Origin: Thermophagus sp052400625
GTDB lineage: Bacteria > Bacteroidota > Bacteroidia > Bacteroidales > Marinilabiliaceae
NCBI GenBank assembly: GCA_052400625.1
Contig: JBQTGH010000010.1
DNA: 64,000 nucleotides
Strand: one strand, 5' to 3'
In this document: positions 26,755-37,148 of the stretch, in pieces
How the letters are laid out: every line of letters starts with the position of its first letter
How positions within the stretch are numbered: position 1 is the first letter of the stretch
The notes under the pieces: generated by a model
The model's database searches: none
What the model was told of the DNA's origin: nothing
The model's input: the letters and a program-made list of their open reading frames with translations, nothing else
Translations under genes and position numbers: made by a program

Positions 26755-28472
26755 TGAAAATCAGAGATGTTTTTGGTAGAATTTGTTTAATAACTGGTGT
26801 GACCTTTTTTATTGTCACCGCCAATTTTGGTTGTAAGGAAGAATTCAGTAATTCTTTTAAGGAGGCGGAAGATTTCATTTACCAGGATCTGGAATTTGAT
26901 ATGCCCCGAGTAAAAGAGCCTGTTTTCTCTGATTTAAAGGTCTCTATAGTCGATTTTGGCGCAGTAGGGGATGGCGTTACCGATAACAGTGAGGCTTTTG
27001 CAAAAGCTATTGATTATGTTGCGGAGAAAGGTGGAGGTCGCGTGATTGTTCCCAGAGGGATTTGGCTGACCGGGCCAATCATCATGAAAAGCAATATCGA
27101 TCTTCATGTTCAGCAAGGGGCTGTGGTGCGGTTTAGCCCCGACTTCGAGGATTATCCGTTAATCGAAACAATCTTCGAAGGACTAAATACTTTCAGGTGC
27201 ATGTCCCCTATTCATGCCCATAACCTCGAAAATATAGCCTTTACAGGGAAAGGTATTTTCGACGGCAATGGCAATGCCTGGCGGCCGGTTAAGAAAAGTA
27301 AATTAACGGAAAGCCAATGGAAGAAACTGGTTAATTCCGGAGGGGTGCTCAGTGACGACGGGCAGATCTGGTATCCTTCAGAAAAGTCAAAAGCCGGTGA
27401 TAGCCATGATAATTTCAATGTCCCTGATTTGGAAAGAAAAGAAGATTTTGAAAAAATTAGAGATTTCCTCCGTCCGGTTATGGTCAGCATTAAGGAGTGT
27501 AAACGCGTTTTGTTAGACGGGCCCACCTTCCAGAACTCGCCTGCCTGGAATATTCATCCACTCTTGTGCGAGGATGTTACCATCCGAAATTTGACCGTAC
27601 GCAATCCTTGGTATTCACAAAATGGCGACGGGTTAGACCTGGAATCTTGTAAAAATGTGGTAATCTATAATAACAGTTTTGATGTAGGGGATGATGCCAT
27701 TTGTTTCAAATCCGGAAAAGATGAAGATGGCCGAAAACGTGCTGTCCCTACCGAAAATGTGGTGGTAAAAAATAATGTGGTATATCACGGTCATGGAGGT
27801 TTTGTTATTGGCAGCGAAATGTCGGGTGGCGTTAGAAATGTTCATGTTTCCAACTGCACCTTTATTGGTACCGACGTTGGACTGCGGTTTAAGAGCACCC
27901 GTGGAAGGGGAGGTGTGGTTGAAAACATCTATATCTCAAATATCGATATGATAGATATACCTACCGAACCCATTCGGTTCAATCTTTTTTATGGCGGAAA
28001 GTCACCCGTTTTGGATGATGGAGGTAATAGTGTTCCTGATATTCAGGAAAATGAACCCGCACCGGTAACCGAAGAGACCCCTGCCTTTAGAAATATTTTT
28101 ATGAAAAACATTAGAGCCAACGGTTTTGGTAATGCTGCTTTTTTTATGGGGTTGCCCGAAATGAATCTGCAAAATGTCCAGTTGGAAAATGCCTTGTTAC
28201 GAGCTGTAAAGGGTATTTCCGTTATCGATGCCGATGGTATTGTGTTAAAAAATGTTCATGTTACGGTAGAAAAAGGACCGGCATTAATAATGTTTAATGG
28301 GAAAAACATTAATGTGGAAGACTTTCGCTTTAAGACCCAACAAGAAAAATCTATTTACATATTGGGGGCAAAAACCCGGAAAGTTAACTTTTCTCAATCG
28401 GGTGATGAGGATATTCGTGCCTTGATCAGATTCGGTCGCCGGGTAGATCAATCGGAAGTAAGGATTCAATAA
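26754..28472 (+). CDS. Polygalacturonase-like GH28
   Basis: 572 aa; overlaps the CE12 stop by one base. N-terminal signal (ITGVTFFIVTANFGCKEE) looks like a lipoprotein. Beta-helix with DFGAVGDGVTDNSEAFAKAI, LDGPTFQNSPAWNIHPL, and the catalytic set NGDGLDLESC, VGDDAICFKSG, GHGGFVIGSEMSGG and LRFKSTRGRGG. It hydrolyses galacturonic acid linkages in pectin fragments. An insertion around residues 180-240 (KSKAGDSHDNFNV, DLERKEDFEKIRDF) is seen in Bacteroidota exo-acting members; exo activity is inferred. Confidence 0.93.
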   Translation: MKIRDVFGRICLITGVTFFIVTANFGCKEEFSNSFKEAEDFIYQDLEFDMPRVKEPVFSDLKVSIVDFGAVGDGVTDNSEAFAKAIDYVAEKGGGRVIVPRGIWLTGPIIMKSNIDLHVQQGAVVRFSPDFEDYPLIETIFEGLNTFRCMSPIHAHNLENIAFTGKGIFDGNGNAWRPVKKSKLTESQWKKLVNSGGVLSDDGQIWYPSEKSKAGDSHDNFNVPDLERKEDFEKIRDFLRPVMVSIKECKRVLLDGPTFQNSPAWNIHPLLCEDVTIRNLTVRNPWYSQNGDGLDLESCKNVVIYNNSFDVGDDAICFKSGKDEDGRKRAVPTENVVVKNNVVYHGHGGFVIGSEMSGGVRNVHVSNCTFIGTDVGLRFKSTRGRGGVVENIYISNIDMIDIPTEPIRFNLFYGGKSPVLDDGGNSVPDIQENEPAPVTEETPAFRNIFMKNIRANGFGNAAFFMGLPEMNLQNVQLENALLRAVKGISVIDADGIVLKNVHVTVEKGPALIMFNGKNINVEDFRFKTQQEKSIYILGAKTRKVNFSQSGDEDIRALIRFGRRVDQSEVRIQ

Positions 28473-28674
28473 TCAATTCTGAGTATTATCTTTACTGTAC
28501 TGTTTATTTGGGAATACTGGTACCTGGGGAGCTTAAACACTAATTGTGTCTGTTCATTTTAACCTGGTACCGGTTCCCTTAATGATGTGAAATCATCCGG
28601 TTGTGAACGGTTTTTTTAAAATATATGCCCGATTCTATTGTGTGAAAGGAATTTACTTTCAAACCAAATGGCAA

Positions 28675-31600
28675 ATGTCATTTGGCTTTCTTTGTTTGTG
28701 CTTATGGTTGCTTCCAGGTGCTTTTTCTTTTTCGCAGGAAAATTATCATTGGACGCACTATACAACTGTTGATGGATTGTCTCAGAATGCCGTTACGAGT
28801 ATTTTGCAGGATCGTCGGGGATTTATGTGGTTTGCAACCTGGAATGGATTAAGTCGTTTTGATGGTTATCAGTTTTCCAATTTTAAAGTTAAACCAGGGG
28901 ATGAAGTTGATATTTCCAGCAGTCGGATCGACTATATAGCTGAGGACAAATATGGCTTTATCTGGTTATTGACCTATGGGAAAAATGTTTGTCGGTTCGA
29001 TCCGATGAAGGAAGAATTTGCTAATGTTCCCAGTCTGGAGAATGAGGATTTCAGGATAGATAGATTAATAACCCTTCCCGGGGGAGCTACCTGGCTGTTA
29101 ACTGCTGACCGGGGGGCCTTTCGTGTTGTTACGGATACCAGCTCTTTCAATATGGTGGCTTATCCTTATTCCCTGACAAGAAAAAATCTTGCCACCAACA
29201 AGGTTCATGATGTTTTTCAAGATAACGGGGGGAATGAGTGGATACTCACAAACAACGGAATAGGAAGAATTACTTCTAACCAAGATACTATTCCACAATT
29301 GTTTTTTGTTCAAAATTCTCAAATCGGGCAGCAACCAATGGCCTTTTTTGTTGCTGCCGATTTCGGTGAGGAGATCTGGTTCGGTGCCGATAAAGGAAAT
29401 ATTTGTATTTACGATAAAAACAAACAACAATTCTCTTTTCTAAAATTACCTTCTAAGGCCAAAATAATAGCATTGCATTTACTTAGCCATAAAGAATGCT
29501 TGATTGCTACCGATAACGATGGTCTTTTCGTTTTCAATGGAAATCATGAAAAAAGATTTGTTTATTTCTCTACAAAGTCCAGAAATAAACTGAAGAGTGA
29601 TGATATACTTTTTACTTACCAGGACAGCCATGGGGACGTTTGGATTCAGCAGGATATCGACAGCCTTGCCAGATTCAATAAATTAACCGGTCAAATTTCT
29701 TATTACGATTTAAAGGGCCATTTTGTGAGTGATGCGGATAACCCCAATTTTATGGCGCATGAAGATATTAATCAAACGTTATGGATTCATCCTTTGGGAG
29801 GAGGCATTTTCTATTTTGATCGGAAAAATGACCAGTTAGTTCCCTTCTTTGGCAGTAAAAAGAAATCTATGCACATTTCCGATCGATTGCATTCTATGTA
29901 TTCCGACTATCAGGGTAATTTATGGATGAGTACGCGTGCCAAAGGACTGGAAAAATTTGTTTTCCCACATGGGAATTTCAATTTTTTGATTCCTAATCAG
30001 TCGCCCGATAATATTAATGATAATCATGTCAGAGCCGTTGCCGAAGATCATCAGGGGCGCATTTGGATCGCCACTAAATCCAATGAAATATTGATTTATG
30101 ATTCCAACCTCCGTTTGTTAGGTTTTCTGGGAATGGATGGAAAACTTCATGAAAAAAAACGTTATTTCGACGCTCCGGCTTATTCATTGGTTCCAGGTAG
30201 AAATGGGGTTATGTGGATCGGCACCAAAGGGGAGGGACTAATTATGGCGGTTCCTGGTACTGATACCAAAGAGTTTGCTTATTCTCTTTTTCATTATAAA
30301 AACAGAGAAGAAGATCTTTATAGCTTGAGCAACAATAATGTCTATCATATTTTCGAGGATGCCCAGGAACGCTTGTGGATTGCTACCCTTGGAGGAGGTA
30401 TTAATTTAGTTGAAAAACCTTATCAGCCAGATCACAAATTGAAATTCATCAACTATAGGAATCATTTCAGAAATTATCCCATAGATGAGAGTTTTAGGGT
30501 GCGTTTTATTACCTATGGCCCTCAAAATAAGATATGGGCGGCTACTACCAAGGGAGTGGTTATGTTTGATGCTAACTTTGAAAAGGGAGAAAATCTTGTT
30601 TTTAACCATTTTACCTATATCCCCGGAGATTCAAGCTGCCTGAGTAATAACGATGTCCACGATATTCTGTGGGCTTCCAATGGCGACCTTTACTTTGCTA
30701 CTTTCGGCGGAGGATTGAATCGGCTGGTGGAGTTCTCGGAGGATTCGATACCTCTTTTTGAACATTTTACTGTGAAAAATGGCTTACCCTCAGATGTTTT
30801 GCTGGCCTTACAGGAAGACAGTAAGGGAAACATCTGGATCACAACTGAAAATGGACTTTCCCGCTTTAATCCGCAATCAAAAACTTTTCAAAACTACAAT
30901 AAAGCGAATTATTTTTATGAAATTAGGTTTTCTGAGGCCGCGCATATTAAGGATAGTAAAGGTAAATTATGGTTTGGAAGTCAACAGGGGGTGCTATGGT
31001 TTCATCCCGACATGTTATCTAAAAGCTCATTTGTTCCTCCCCTTAGATTTACTGAGTTTCGTCTTTTTAACCGAATAGTAGAGGTCGGCGAAGGGAGTCC
31101 TCTGCCTAAACCCATTGATGTGGTGGATAAAATCGTATTGAAACATTCACAGAATATTTTTTCCATCGGTTTTGCAGCTCTCGACATGAAGTATCCTCAA
31201 TTTGTGAAATATGCTGTTAAGCTGGAGGGTTTCGATGCAGAATGGAGATACATAGACCACCAAAGAGGGGTTACCTATACTAATATCCAACATGGGGAAT
31301 ATCTCTTTAAAGTCCGATCGACCAACAGTGACGGCGTGTGGGTCGATAATGAACGCTGCCTGCCTTTAATTATTCGTCCTTCTTTTTGGGTTACTACTTG
31401 GGCATATGTCATTTATATTGTTTTGTTTTTGGCCATTGTATTTTGGGGCGGTTTTGTGTTGACGACCATCCTTCGTTTAAGACATAAAGCCGAATTAGAA
31501 CATCAGTTGGCCCAAATGAAGCTCGATTTCTTTACCAATGTTTCGCATGAGTTAAGAACGCCCCTGACACTGATCAACGGTCCTTTGGAAGAAGTACTAA

Positions 31601-33102
31601 AGCAAAATGATTTGTCTGTTACTACCAAAGAGCGCCTTTATGTCATCAAAAAGAATAGTGACAGGATGTTACGGCTTATTGATCAGGTTCTGGATTTTGT
31701 AAAAATCCATCATAAGAAGATGAAGCTCATGGTGGAGCAAATAGATGTCGCACCATTGGTCAAAAGGGTGATGGATCATTTTCGGTTCAGAGCCATTGAT
31801 CAGAAGATTATTTTTACCCTTGAAAATCGGTTGCAAAATGCCTATTTGTGGGTAGATGTAGACAAATTTGAAAAGATTATTTTTAACCTGTTATCCAATG
31901 CGTTTAAATATATTGACAACGGCCATCGAATAACGGTCTGCATTGATGAAGCGGAGAATCAGGTTGTAATTGCCATTTGTGACGATGGGAAGGGAATTTC
32001 ACCGGAAGTTATGAATCGCTTATTTGAACGCTTTGAAAACGGTTCTCTGAGAAAAACGTCCTTCCAGTCCAGTAGTGGTATTGGTCTGGCCGTTGTTAAA
32101 GAGTTTGTGGAGATGCATCATGGGCGTATTTTGGTTAATAGTACTCCCGGAGAGGGAACAGAGTTCCGGCTCTTATTCCGAAAAGGGCTGGATCATTTCT
32201 CTGCAGAGGTACAGATAATGAATACCTCTAAGTTTTTTTGGTCTAATGCTGAGGCCAACCAATCTTGTGACGATATTGCAATCAATTCCTCGGAAAAGGA
32301 GGCCGACCATGTTTGCTCCGAATTGAGTTCGGTACTCCTAGTGGAAGATAACCGGGAAGTACGCAATTTTATTAAGGATTCACTTGTCAAATCCTACCAT
32401 GTCATCGAAGCCTGCAATGGTGCCGAGGCAAGGAAAAAGGCCAAAGAGAATCAACCTGATCTTATTATTAGTGATCTTATGATGCCTGTTATGGATGGTG
32501 TTACCTTGCTTCAGCGTATCCGGCAGGATATAGAGACTTCTCATATTCCTTTTATCATCCTTACAGCCCGTACCAATTTGGAGAGTAAGTTGCAGGGATT
32601 GGGAAAAGGGGCAGATGCTTATATCACGAAACCTTTCAGCACCTCATATCTCATGGCTCGTGTGCAAAACCTGTTACAACGCCAAAGACAGTTACAAATG
32701 GTGTTTCGGGAAAATATGAATGGAAAGGAGGAGCCCATCCAAATTGAACCCTCTCAACCGCAGGTTACTTCAATGGATGATGAATTCATCCGCAAATTGA
32801 TCCGTTTTATGGAAAAAAATATGGACAATAATGAATTGGTGGTGGAAAATCTGGTGGCGGAAATGGGGGTAAGCCGAAGTGTATTTTCCAAAAAGCTTAA
32901 AACTTTGACCGGGATGGCACCTATCGAATTTATTCGTGACATGCGAATGAAAAGGGCCGCTCAGTTAATTAAAATGGGAGACTATAGTATCAGCCAGGTG
33001 GCATTTATGGTGGGAATGAATGATGCCGGCTATTTTAGTCGTTGTTTTCGCAGTAAATTTGGATTGTCGCCTTCACAATACAAAAAACGATACAAACAAT
33101 GA
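28675..33102 (+). CDS. Hybrid two-component system sensor/regulator (HTCS)
   Basis: About 1475 aa from ATG 28675, chosen because it begins a signal peptide (MSFGFLCLCLWLLPGAFSFS); the upstream GTG at 28603 adds 24 non-signal residues. Order: periplasmic two-bladed sensor with many Reg_prop repeats (GLSQNAVTSILQDRRGFMWF and similar), Y_Y_Y domain near residue 850-920, one membrane span (AYVIYIVLFLAIVFWGG), HisKA with NVSHELRTPLTL, HATPase (NLLSNAFKYI, DDGKGISPEV, GIGLAVVKEF), receiver (ISDLMMPVMDG, ITKPFS) and an AraC-type HTH at the end. It senses a pectin oligosaccharide and activates the locus; the ligand is inferred. Confidence 0.96.
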   Translation: MSFGFLCLCLWLLPGAFSFSQENYHWTHYTTVDGLSQNAVTSILQDRRGFMWFATWNGLSRFDGYQFSNFKVKPGDEVDISSSRIDYIAEDKYGFIWLLTYGKNVCRFDPMKEEFANVPSLENEDFRIDRLITLPGGATWLLTADRGAFRVVTDTSSFNMVAYPYSLTRKNLATNKVHDVFQDNGGNEWILTNNGIGRITSNQDTIPQLFFVQNSQIGQQPMAFFVAADFGEEIWFGADKGNICIYDKNKQQFSFLKLPSKAKIIALHLLSHKECLIATDNDGLFVFNGNHEKRFVYFSTKSRNKLKSDDILFTYQDSHGDVWIQQDIDSLARFNKLTGQISYYDLKGHFVSDADNPNFMAHEDINQTLWIHPLGGGIFYFDRKNDQLVPFFGSKKKSMHISDRLHSMYSDYQGNLWMSTRAKGLEKFVFPHGNFNFLIPNQSPDNINDNHVRAVAEDHQGRIWIATKSNEILIYDSNLRLLGFLGMDGKLHEKKRYFDAPAYSLVPGRNGVMWIGTKGEGLIMAVPGTDTKEFAYSLFHYKNREEDLYSLSNNNVYHIFEDAQERLWIATLGGGINLVEKPYQPDHKLKFINYRNHFRNYPIDESFRVRFITYGPQNKIWAATTKGVVMFDANFEKGENLVFNHFTYIPGDSSCLSNNDVHDILWASNGDLYFATFGGGLNRLVEFSEDSIPLFEHFTVKNGLPSDVLLALQEDSKGNIWITTENGLSRFNPQSKTFQNYNKANYFYEIRFSEAAHIKDSKGKLWFGSQQGVLWFHPDMLSKSSFVPPLRFTEFRLFNRIVEVGEGSPLPKPIDVVDKIVLKHSQNIFSIGFAALDMKYPQFVKYAVKLEGFDAEWRYIDHQRGVTYTNIQHGEYLFKVRSTNSDGVWVDNERCLPLIIRPSFWVTTWAYVIYIVLFLAIVFWGGFVLTTILRLRHKAELEHQLAQMKLDFFTNVSHELRTPLTLINGPLEEVLKQNDLSVTTKERLYVIKKNSDRMLRLIDQVLDFVKIHHKKMKLMVEQIDVAPLVKRVMDHFRFRAIDQKIIFTLENRLQNAYLWVDVDKFEKIIFNLLSNAFKYIDNGHRITVCIDEAENQVVIAICDDGKGISPEVMNRLFERFENGSLRKTSFQSSSGIGLAVVKEFVEMHHGRILVNSTPGEGTEFRLLFRKGLDHFSAEVQIMNTSKFFWSNAEANQSCDDIAINSSEKEADHVCSELSSVLLVEDNREVRNFIKDSLVKSYHVIEACNGAEARKKAKENQPDLIISDLMMPVMDGVTLLQRIRQDIETSHIPFIILTARTNLESKLQGLGKGADAYITKPFSTSYLMARVQNLLQRQRQLQMVFRENMNGKEEPIQIEPSQPQVTSMDDEFIRKLIRFMEKNMDNNELVVENLVAEMGVSRSVFSKKLKTLTGMAPIEFIRDMRMKRAAQLIKMGDYSISQVAFMVGMNDAGYFSRCFRSKFGLSPSQYKKRYKQ

Positions 33103-33170
33103 ATTTTAATGCTTGTGGTGGTAAATGGCTCCTTTTATCATTGCAACGGTTGGTTTCTAAACTTACTTTT

Positions 33171-33237
33171 TGAAACGAGCATGACAACCATTGTATTAAA
33201 AAGAACCTGAAAAAAATGTTCCAGCATGCGAGTTCTA
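33171..33237 (+). repeat. GA/GA hairpin leader element, copy A
   Basis: TGAAAC-GA-GCATG (33171-33183) faces CATGC-GA-GTTCTA (33225-33237). It sits 29 bp before the second pectate lyase start and on the same strand. Five copies are compared under findings. Confidence 0.6.
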
Positions 33238-33266
33238 TGAGATCAATAACAAAACTAGTTTTTAGG

Positions 33267-34640
33267 ATGAAAAGTATATTATGTTTTCTCTCAATTATTC
33301 TAGTAATAAATTGTGAAGCACAACAATTGGCCTTTCCTACAGCCGAAGGATATGGGAAATACGCAAAAGGCGGACGGGGAGGCGTTGTTTACGAAGTGAC
33401 GAATTTAAATGACAGGGGAGAAGGTAGTTTAAGGGCTGCCGTTGAAGCGAAAGAACCGAGAACGGTTGTATTTAGGGTTTCGGGAACTATTGTGTTGGAA
33501 AGTCCTCTTCGAATTAAACACCCTTATATTACCATTGCAGGGCAGACGGCCCCGGGAGATGGTATATGTATCCGAAGGTATCCCATAATCATTGAGGCAG
33601 ATCATGTAGTTATTCGCTATATGCGGGTGCGCTTGGGTGATGAATCGGGAGAGGATTATGATGCTGTATCAAGCAGGTACACCAAACATGTCATATTAGA
33701 TCATATCTCAACCAGTTGGAGCGTGGATGAATGCCTGTCGGTATATCATTGCGATAGTATTACCGTTCAGTGGTGTCTGATTGCTGAAAGCCTGAGTGGT
33801 TCCAATCATAAAAAAGGATCACATGGATTTGGTGGTATCTGGGGAAGTAACTACGGCAGCTATCACCATAACCTGTTGGCGCACCATTCAAGCCGTAATC
33901 CCAGGATGGCTTCGGGCTCCGGTTATACCGACTTTCGAAACAATGTAATATATAATTGGGGGTATAACAGTTGTTATGGCGGAGAAAAACAACAATTTGG
34001 AAAAGAAAAATTCAATTTTTCAGTTTTCAATATAGTGGCTAATTACTTCAAACCTGGTCCGGCAACTCAACCGGGAAAAGTAATGTATAGAATAGCCAGT
34101 CCTTCTGCCAGAAGTGATACCGATTTTGGAAAATGGTATATTGCCGAAAATGTAGTTGTGGGCAATGAACAGGTGACTATTGATAACTGGAACGGTGGCG
34201 TGCAAACTTCTATTGCATTGGATAAGATAAGACTTCAAGAACCATGGCCTTCTATGCCCATAAGTCAACAAACGGCGGAGGAAGCATATGAATTAGTACT
34301 TGAGTATGTGGGGGCCGTCTTACCTAAACGAGACGTGGTAGACTGTCGTATTATTGATGAGGTTAGAAATGGCTATGCCACATTTGAAGGTACTTCTTAT
34401 AAAAAGAGACATAAAGTTTTGGATTTGGAAAAGAAATGTGGGATTATCGATTCTCAAAGGGATGTTGGAGGATGGCCTGTCCTTAACAGCCTTACACCAC
34501 CTAAAGATTCAGATCATGATGGGATGCCCGATGATTGGGAAGTGGAAAATGGGCTTGACCCCTTTAATGACGCGGATAGGAACAAAATATCGGATGATGG
34601 ATATACAATGTTGGAAGTTTATTTGAATAGTATCAGATAA
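33267..34640 (+). CDS. Pectate lyase, PL1 family (second copy)
   Basis: About 457 aa from ATG 33267, preceded by TTTAGG, with a signal peptide ending near NCEAQQ. It lacks the N-terminal extra domain of the PL1 at 19689. Motifs: LAFPTAEGYGKYAKGGRGG, GSLRAAVEAKEPRTVVFRVSG, IAGQTAPGDGICIRRYP, ILDHISTSWSVDEC, SLSGSNHKKGSHGFGGIWGS, HHSSRNPRMASG. The C-terminal DSDHDGMPDDWEVENGLDP is the same Ca-binding tail. It follows the HTCS, separated by a leader element (33171-33237), so it may have its own promoter. Confidence 0.93.
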   Translation: MKSILCFLSIILVINCEAQQLAFPTAEGYGKYAKGGRGGVVYEVTNLNDRGEGSLRAAVEAKEPRTVVFRVSGTIVLESPLRIKHPYITIAGQTAPGDGICIRRYPIIIEADHVVIRYMRVRLGDESGEDYDAVSSRYTKHVILDHISTSWSVDECLSVYHCDSITVQWCLIAESLSGSNHKKGSHGFGGIWGSNYGSYHHNLLAHHSSRNPRMASGSGYTDFRNNVIYNWGYNSCYGGEKQQFGKEKFNFSVFNIVANYFKPGPATQPGKVMYRIASPSARSDTDFGKWYIAENVVVGNEQVTIDNWNGGVQTSIALDKIRLQEPWPSMPISQQTAEEAYELVLEYVGAVLPKRDVVDCRIIDEVRNGYATFEGTSYKKRHKVLDLEKKCGIIDSQRDVGGWPVLNSLTPPKDSDHDGMPDDWEVENGLDPFNDADRNKISDDGYTMLEVYLNSIR

Positions 34641-34690
34641 GCTCAGATTCTTAGATAACCGAAGGCCATTAAACGTTTGAGAAGGTGCCC

Positions 34691-34721
34691 AAAAAAAGCC
34701 GCCCAATTAATGTGGACGGCT
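34691..34721 (-). terminator. Rho-independent terminator of the copper efflux operon
   Basis: AGCCGCCC (34697-34704) pairs with GGACGGCT (34714-34721) with one mismatch. On the minus strand it is followed by seven T (34697-34691). It ends the HMA-protein transcript and also sits 50 bp past the plus-strand PL1 gene, so it may work for both. Confidence 0.7.
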
Positions 34722-34754
34722 ATTCGCTGAATCTTAATGTTTTTTCGGACTAAC

Positions 34755-35102
34755 TTATTCCTTCTTTACATCCGAACGGTCATATTTGCAACATCCCGGA
34801 AGTTTGTCATAAACTTCATCCGGTGCTTTATGTTTTCCGTTGTCATGACCTGCTTTGGCGATGGCCTTTTGAATATTGTCCAATTGAGTTTTGGTGTCAT
34901 CAAAGGTCACAACCAGCATCTTGGTCTCTAAATTCCAGTCGGCCGAAGTGACACCTTCTACCGATTTGGCAGCTTTTTCGATTCTTTTTTCGCACATGCC
35001 ACACTGGCCTTTGACTTCAAACTTTTCTGTTTTGCTTTGTGCAAACATAGCCATCGGCGCTATCAGCAACAGAGTTAACAAACTTAACATTATTCGTTTC
35101 AT
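34755..35102 (-). CDS. Periplasmic heavy-metal-associated (HMA) domain protein
   Basis: 115 aa. Signal peptide MKRIMLSLLTLLLIAPMAMF. The HMA fold is shown by FEVKGQCGMCEKRIEKAAKSVEGV, with a CxxC metal site of the form CGMC, and by DWNLETKMLVVTFDDTKT. The C-terminal tail (DNGKHKAPDEVYDKLPGCC) adds His/Cys ligands. It is the last gene of the CusA/TolC/CusB operon and probably carries Cu(I) in the periplasm to the efflux pump. Confidence 0.92.
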   Translation of the reverse strand: MKRIMLSLLTLLLIAPMAMFAQSKTEKFEVKGQCGMCEKRIEKAAKSVEGVTSADWNLETKMLVVTFDDTKTQLDNIQKAIAKAGHDNGKHKAPDEVYDKLPGCCKYDRSDVKKE

Positions 35103-35253
35103 GGTATTTTGTTTTTAATGATTAATAATTGATTGACTTATCGTGTATATTGGGTGGGTCTGACCACCATCTTCGGATTTTGCAATGAATCTGCCTGCTA
35201 AGTGTAACGTTTTGTGATATAGATTGTTTTGATGCAATGTAATACCTTCCGTT

Positions 35254-37071
35254 TTAAAAGTCCAATTTGTCTTTCACCTCGCCACACTCCAGCATCATAT
35301 CGCCAAAATAGGGATTGCGAATATTTTCCTCATTGCTCAGCCAGAATGCGCCCTGATCGTCATTGGCCATGGGGCAAAACTGGTAGTAAACGGTTTCTCC
35401 GTCCAGACCCAATGCTTTGATTTTCCGGTATAGTATTGGATTAAAATCCACAAAAGCCTCTCGCTGGATATCTATCTCTTTTGATTGACTGATAACTTGC
35501 AGTGCCTTTTTCATGGTGTCAAGGTTCTGTATCCAGAAAATATGAGCTTCCCCCTCCAGTAACGACATGTCGGTTTTTTCGAGAGCCTTTAGTGTTTCCC
35601 GGGCTTCGGAAGCTGTTTTTGAGGCATCCGATGCAACCATGGCATCCTTCATTTTTATGTATTGATTAAAAAAATCGGTAAGCTGCTTTTTAAATTGTTG
35701 GGGTGTCTTATAGTTGTCGTCTAAATTAATGTCTTCCTTCTGATGGTTACGGTTCCTGTTTGCCATCTGGTCGGAAGCCATGTTTCCATGGTCAGGTCCG
35801 GAGTCAGCTTTTCCTCCCCGGGGATTCATCATGCTGTGTTTACCCGCCAATTGTGCTGCCGCATCGATGCTGAATGTTCCGTTGACCGCAATCTCTTCGC
35901 CCGGCATCAGTCCCTCCTCTACGATGTAGCTGCTGCCCAGGTCGGGACCCAACACTACCTCCCGCATAGCAAAGCGAACAAAGTCATCATCCGTCTTTTT
36001 CACATATACCACCGACCGCTTGCCGGTCCACATCACTGCAGATTTTGGCACCACAATACGTTCTTCCCTGTCGGGGAGTAAGGCTTCTGCAACACCCGTA
36101 ACAAACATTCCGGGTTTGAGTGCCAGTTCCGGGTTGGGGAGTTCCACACGAGCCCTGGTAACCCGCGTTTGGGCATCAATGAGGGGATCGATGTAAGAAA
36201 TGGTGCCATGAAAGGTTTTTCCGGGATGGGAGGCAGTCGTAAAAACAACCTTATCTCCCGGCTTTAACCAGGTTATATCTTTCTCGTAAACCTCAAACAT
36301 TACCCATAGTGTAGACAGGTTGGCAATGGTGTAGATGGGTTGGCCTGCTTTGACATAATCACCCTGATTCACCAGCTTTTGGGTTACATATCCCGAAGCA
36401 TCGGCCAGGATGGGAAATTGCTGCTGCGGCGTTCCGGCAGCAATGATATCGTTGATCTGCTCATCGGTGAGTTTCCGGTTTTTTAGCTTTTCGCGTGCTG
36501 CCCTGTAAAGGCCGGGCTGTTCCTCTTTCCGGCGTTCTGCCTCCAGCAACTCTTCCTGTGCCGACACCAGTTCGGGCGAATAGAGATAGGCCAGCGTGGT
36601 TCCTTTGGTTACGTATTGACCGGTAAAGCTTACCTTCAATGCTTCGATGCGTCCCCCAAGGTGCGACACTTGTGAAAAGACCTGGCGTTCATCCAACGCC
36701 ACTTTACCGTTAAGACGAATCTCTTTTACCGGCTTCATTTTTTTTGCTGTTTGGGTCCGGACCTCTGCCAGTTTCATGGCGGCGGGTGACATTCGTATCT
36801 CCCGCGGGTCATCGCTGCTTTCCTCTTTTTCCAGGGGGATGAGGTCCATGCCGCAGATGGGGCAGTCGCCCGGCTCGGATTGCCGGATCTGGGGGTGCAT
36901 GGAGCAGGTCCAGATGGTTTCTTCACCTTCGTGATGATGTTCGGCGGCTATGGTTGACGATGGTTCTGTTTCTTCCTTTTTGGTGGAAGTACCAAAGCGT
37001 ATCCAACCGATGAAAAGGCCGACGGTTACGGCGATTGCTATGGTGATGAGGTTTTTCTTATCTGTTTTCAT
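35254..37071 (-). CDS. CusB-type RND periplasmic adaptor with heavy-metal-binding and DUF3347 domains
   Basis: About 605 aa from ATG 37071 (KTDKKNLITIAIAVTVGLFIG anchor). A His-rich stretch is followed by the heavy-metal-binding domain CSMHPQIRQSEPGDCPICGMD (residues about 45-70). Then come the membrane-fusion core (VSHLGGRIEALKVSFTGQYV; VMFEVYEKDITWLKPGDKVV; RIVVPKSAVMWTGKRSVVYV) and a C-terminal DUF3347-like helical domain (TPQQFKKQLTDFFNQYIKM... FCPMANDDQGAFWLS). It links CusA to TolC. The metal-binding domains mark it as copper/silver type. It lies 77 bp after TolC. Confidence 0.94.
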   Translation of the reverse strand: MKTDKKNLITIAIAVTVGLFIGWIRFGTSTKKEETEPSSTIAAEHHHEGEETIWTCSMHPQIRQSEPGDCPICGMDLIPLEKEESSDDPREIRMSPAAMKLAEVRTQTAKKMKPVKEIRLNGKVALDERQVFSQVSHLGGRIEALKVSFTGQYVTKGTTLAYLYSPELVSAQEELLEAERRKEEQPGLYRAAREKLKNRKLTDEQINDIIAAGTPQQQFPILADASGYVTQKLVNQGDYVKAGQPIYTIANLSTLWVMFEVYEKDITWLKPGDKVVFTTASHPGKTFHGTISYIDPLIDAQTRVTRARVELPNPELALKPGMFVTGVAEALLPDREERIVVPKSAVMWTGKRSVVYVKKTDDDFVRFAMREVVLGPDLGSSYIVEEGLMPGEEIAVNGTFSIDAAAQLAGKHSMMNPRGGKADSGPDHGNMASDQMANRNRNHQKEDINLDDNYKTPQQFKKQLTDFFNQYIKMKDAMVASDASKTASEARETLKALEKTDMSLLEGEAHIFWIQNLDTMKKALQVISQSKEIDIQREAFVDFNPILYRKIKALGLDGETVYYQFCPMANDDQGAFWLSNEENIRNPYFGDMMLECGEVKDKLDF

Positions 37072-37148
37072 GGTGTTTGGTGTTTGTATTGTGATTCTGT
37101 TGAGATGCATTTTAGAGCCCCATAAATTGTGCAGCTTTACAGGGGGGG

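Noticed and set aside
28517..28571. Repeated CTGGTACC at 28517 and 28564 upstream of the HTCS
   Set aside because: Two short palindromic words 47 bp apart; could be chance, no further support.
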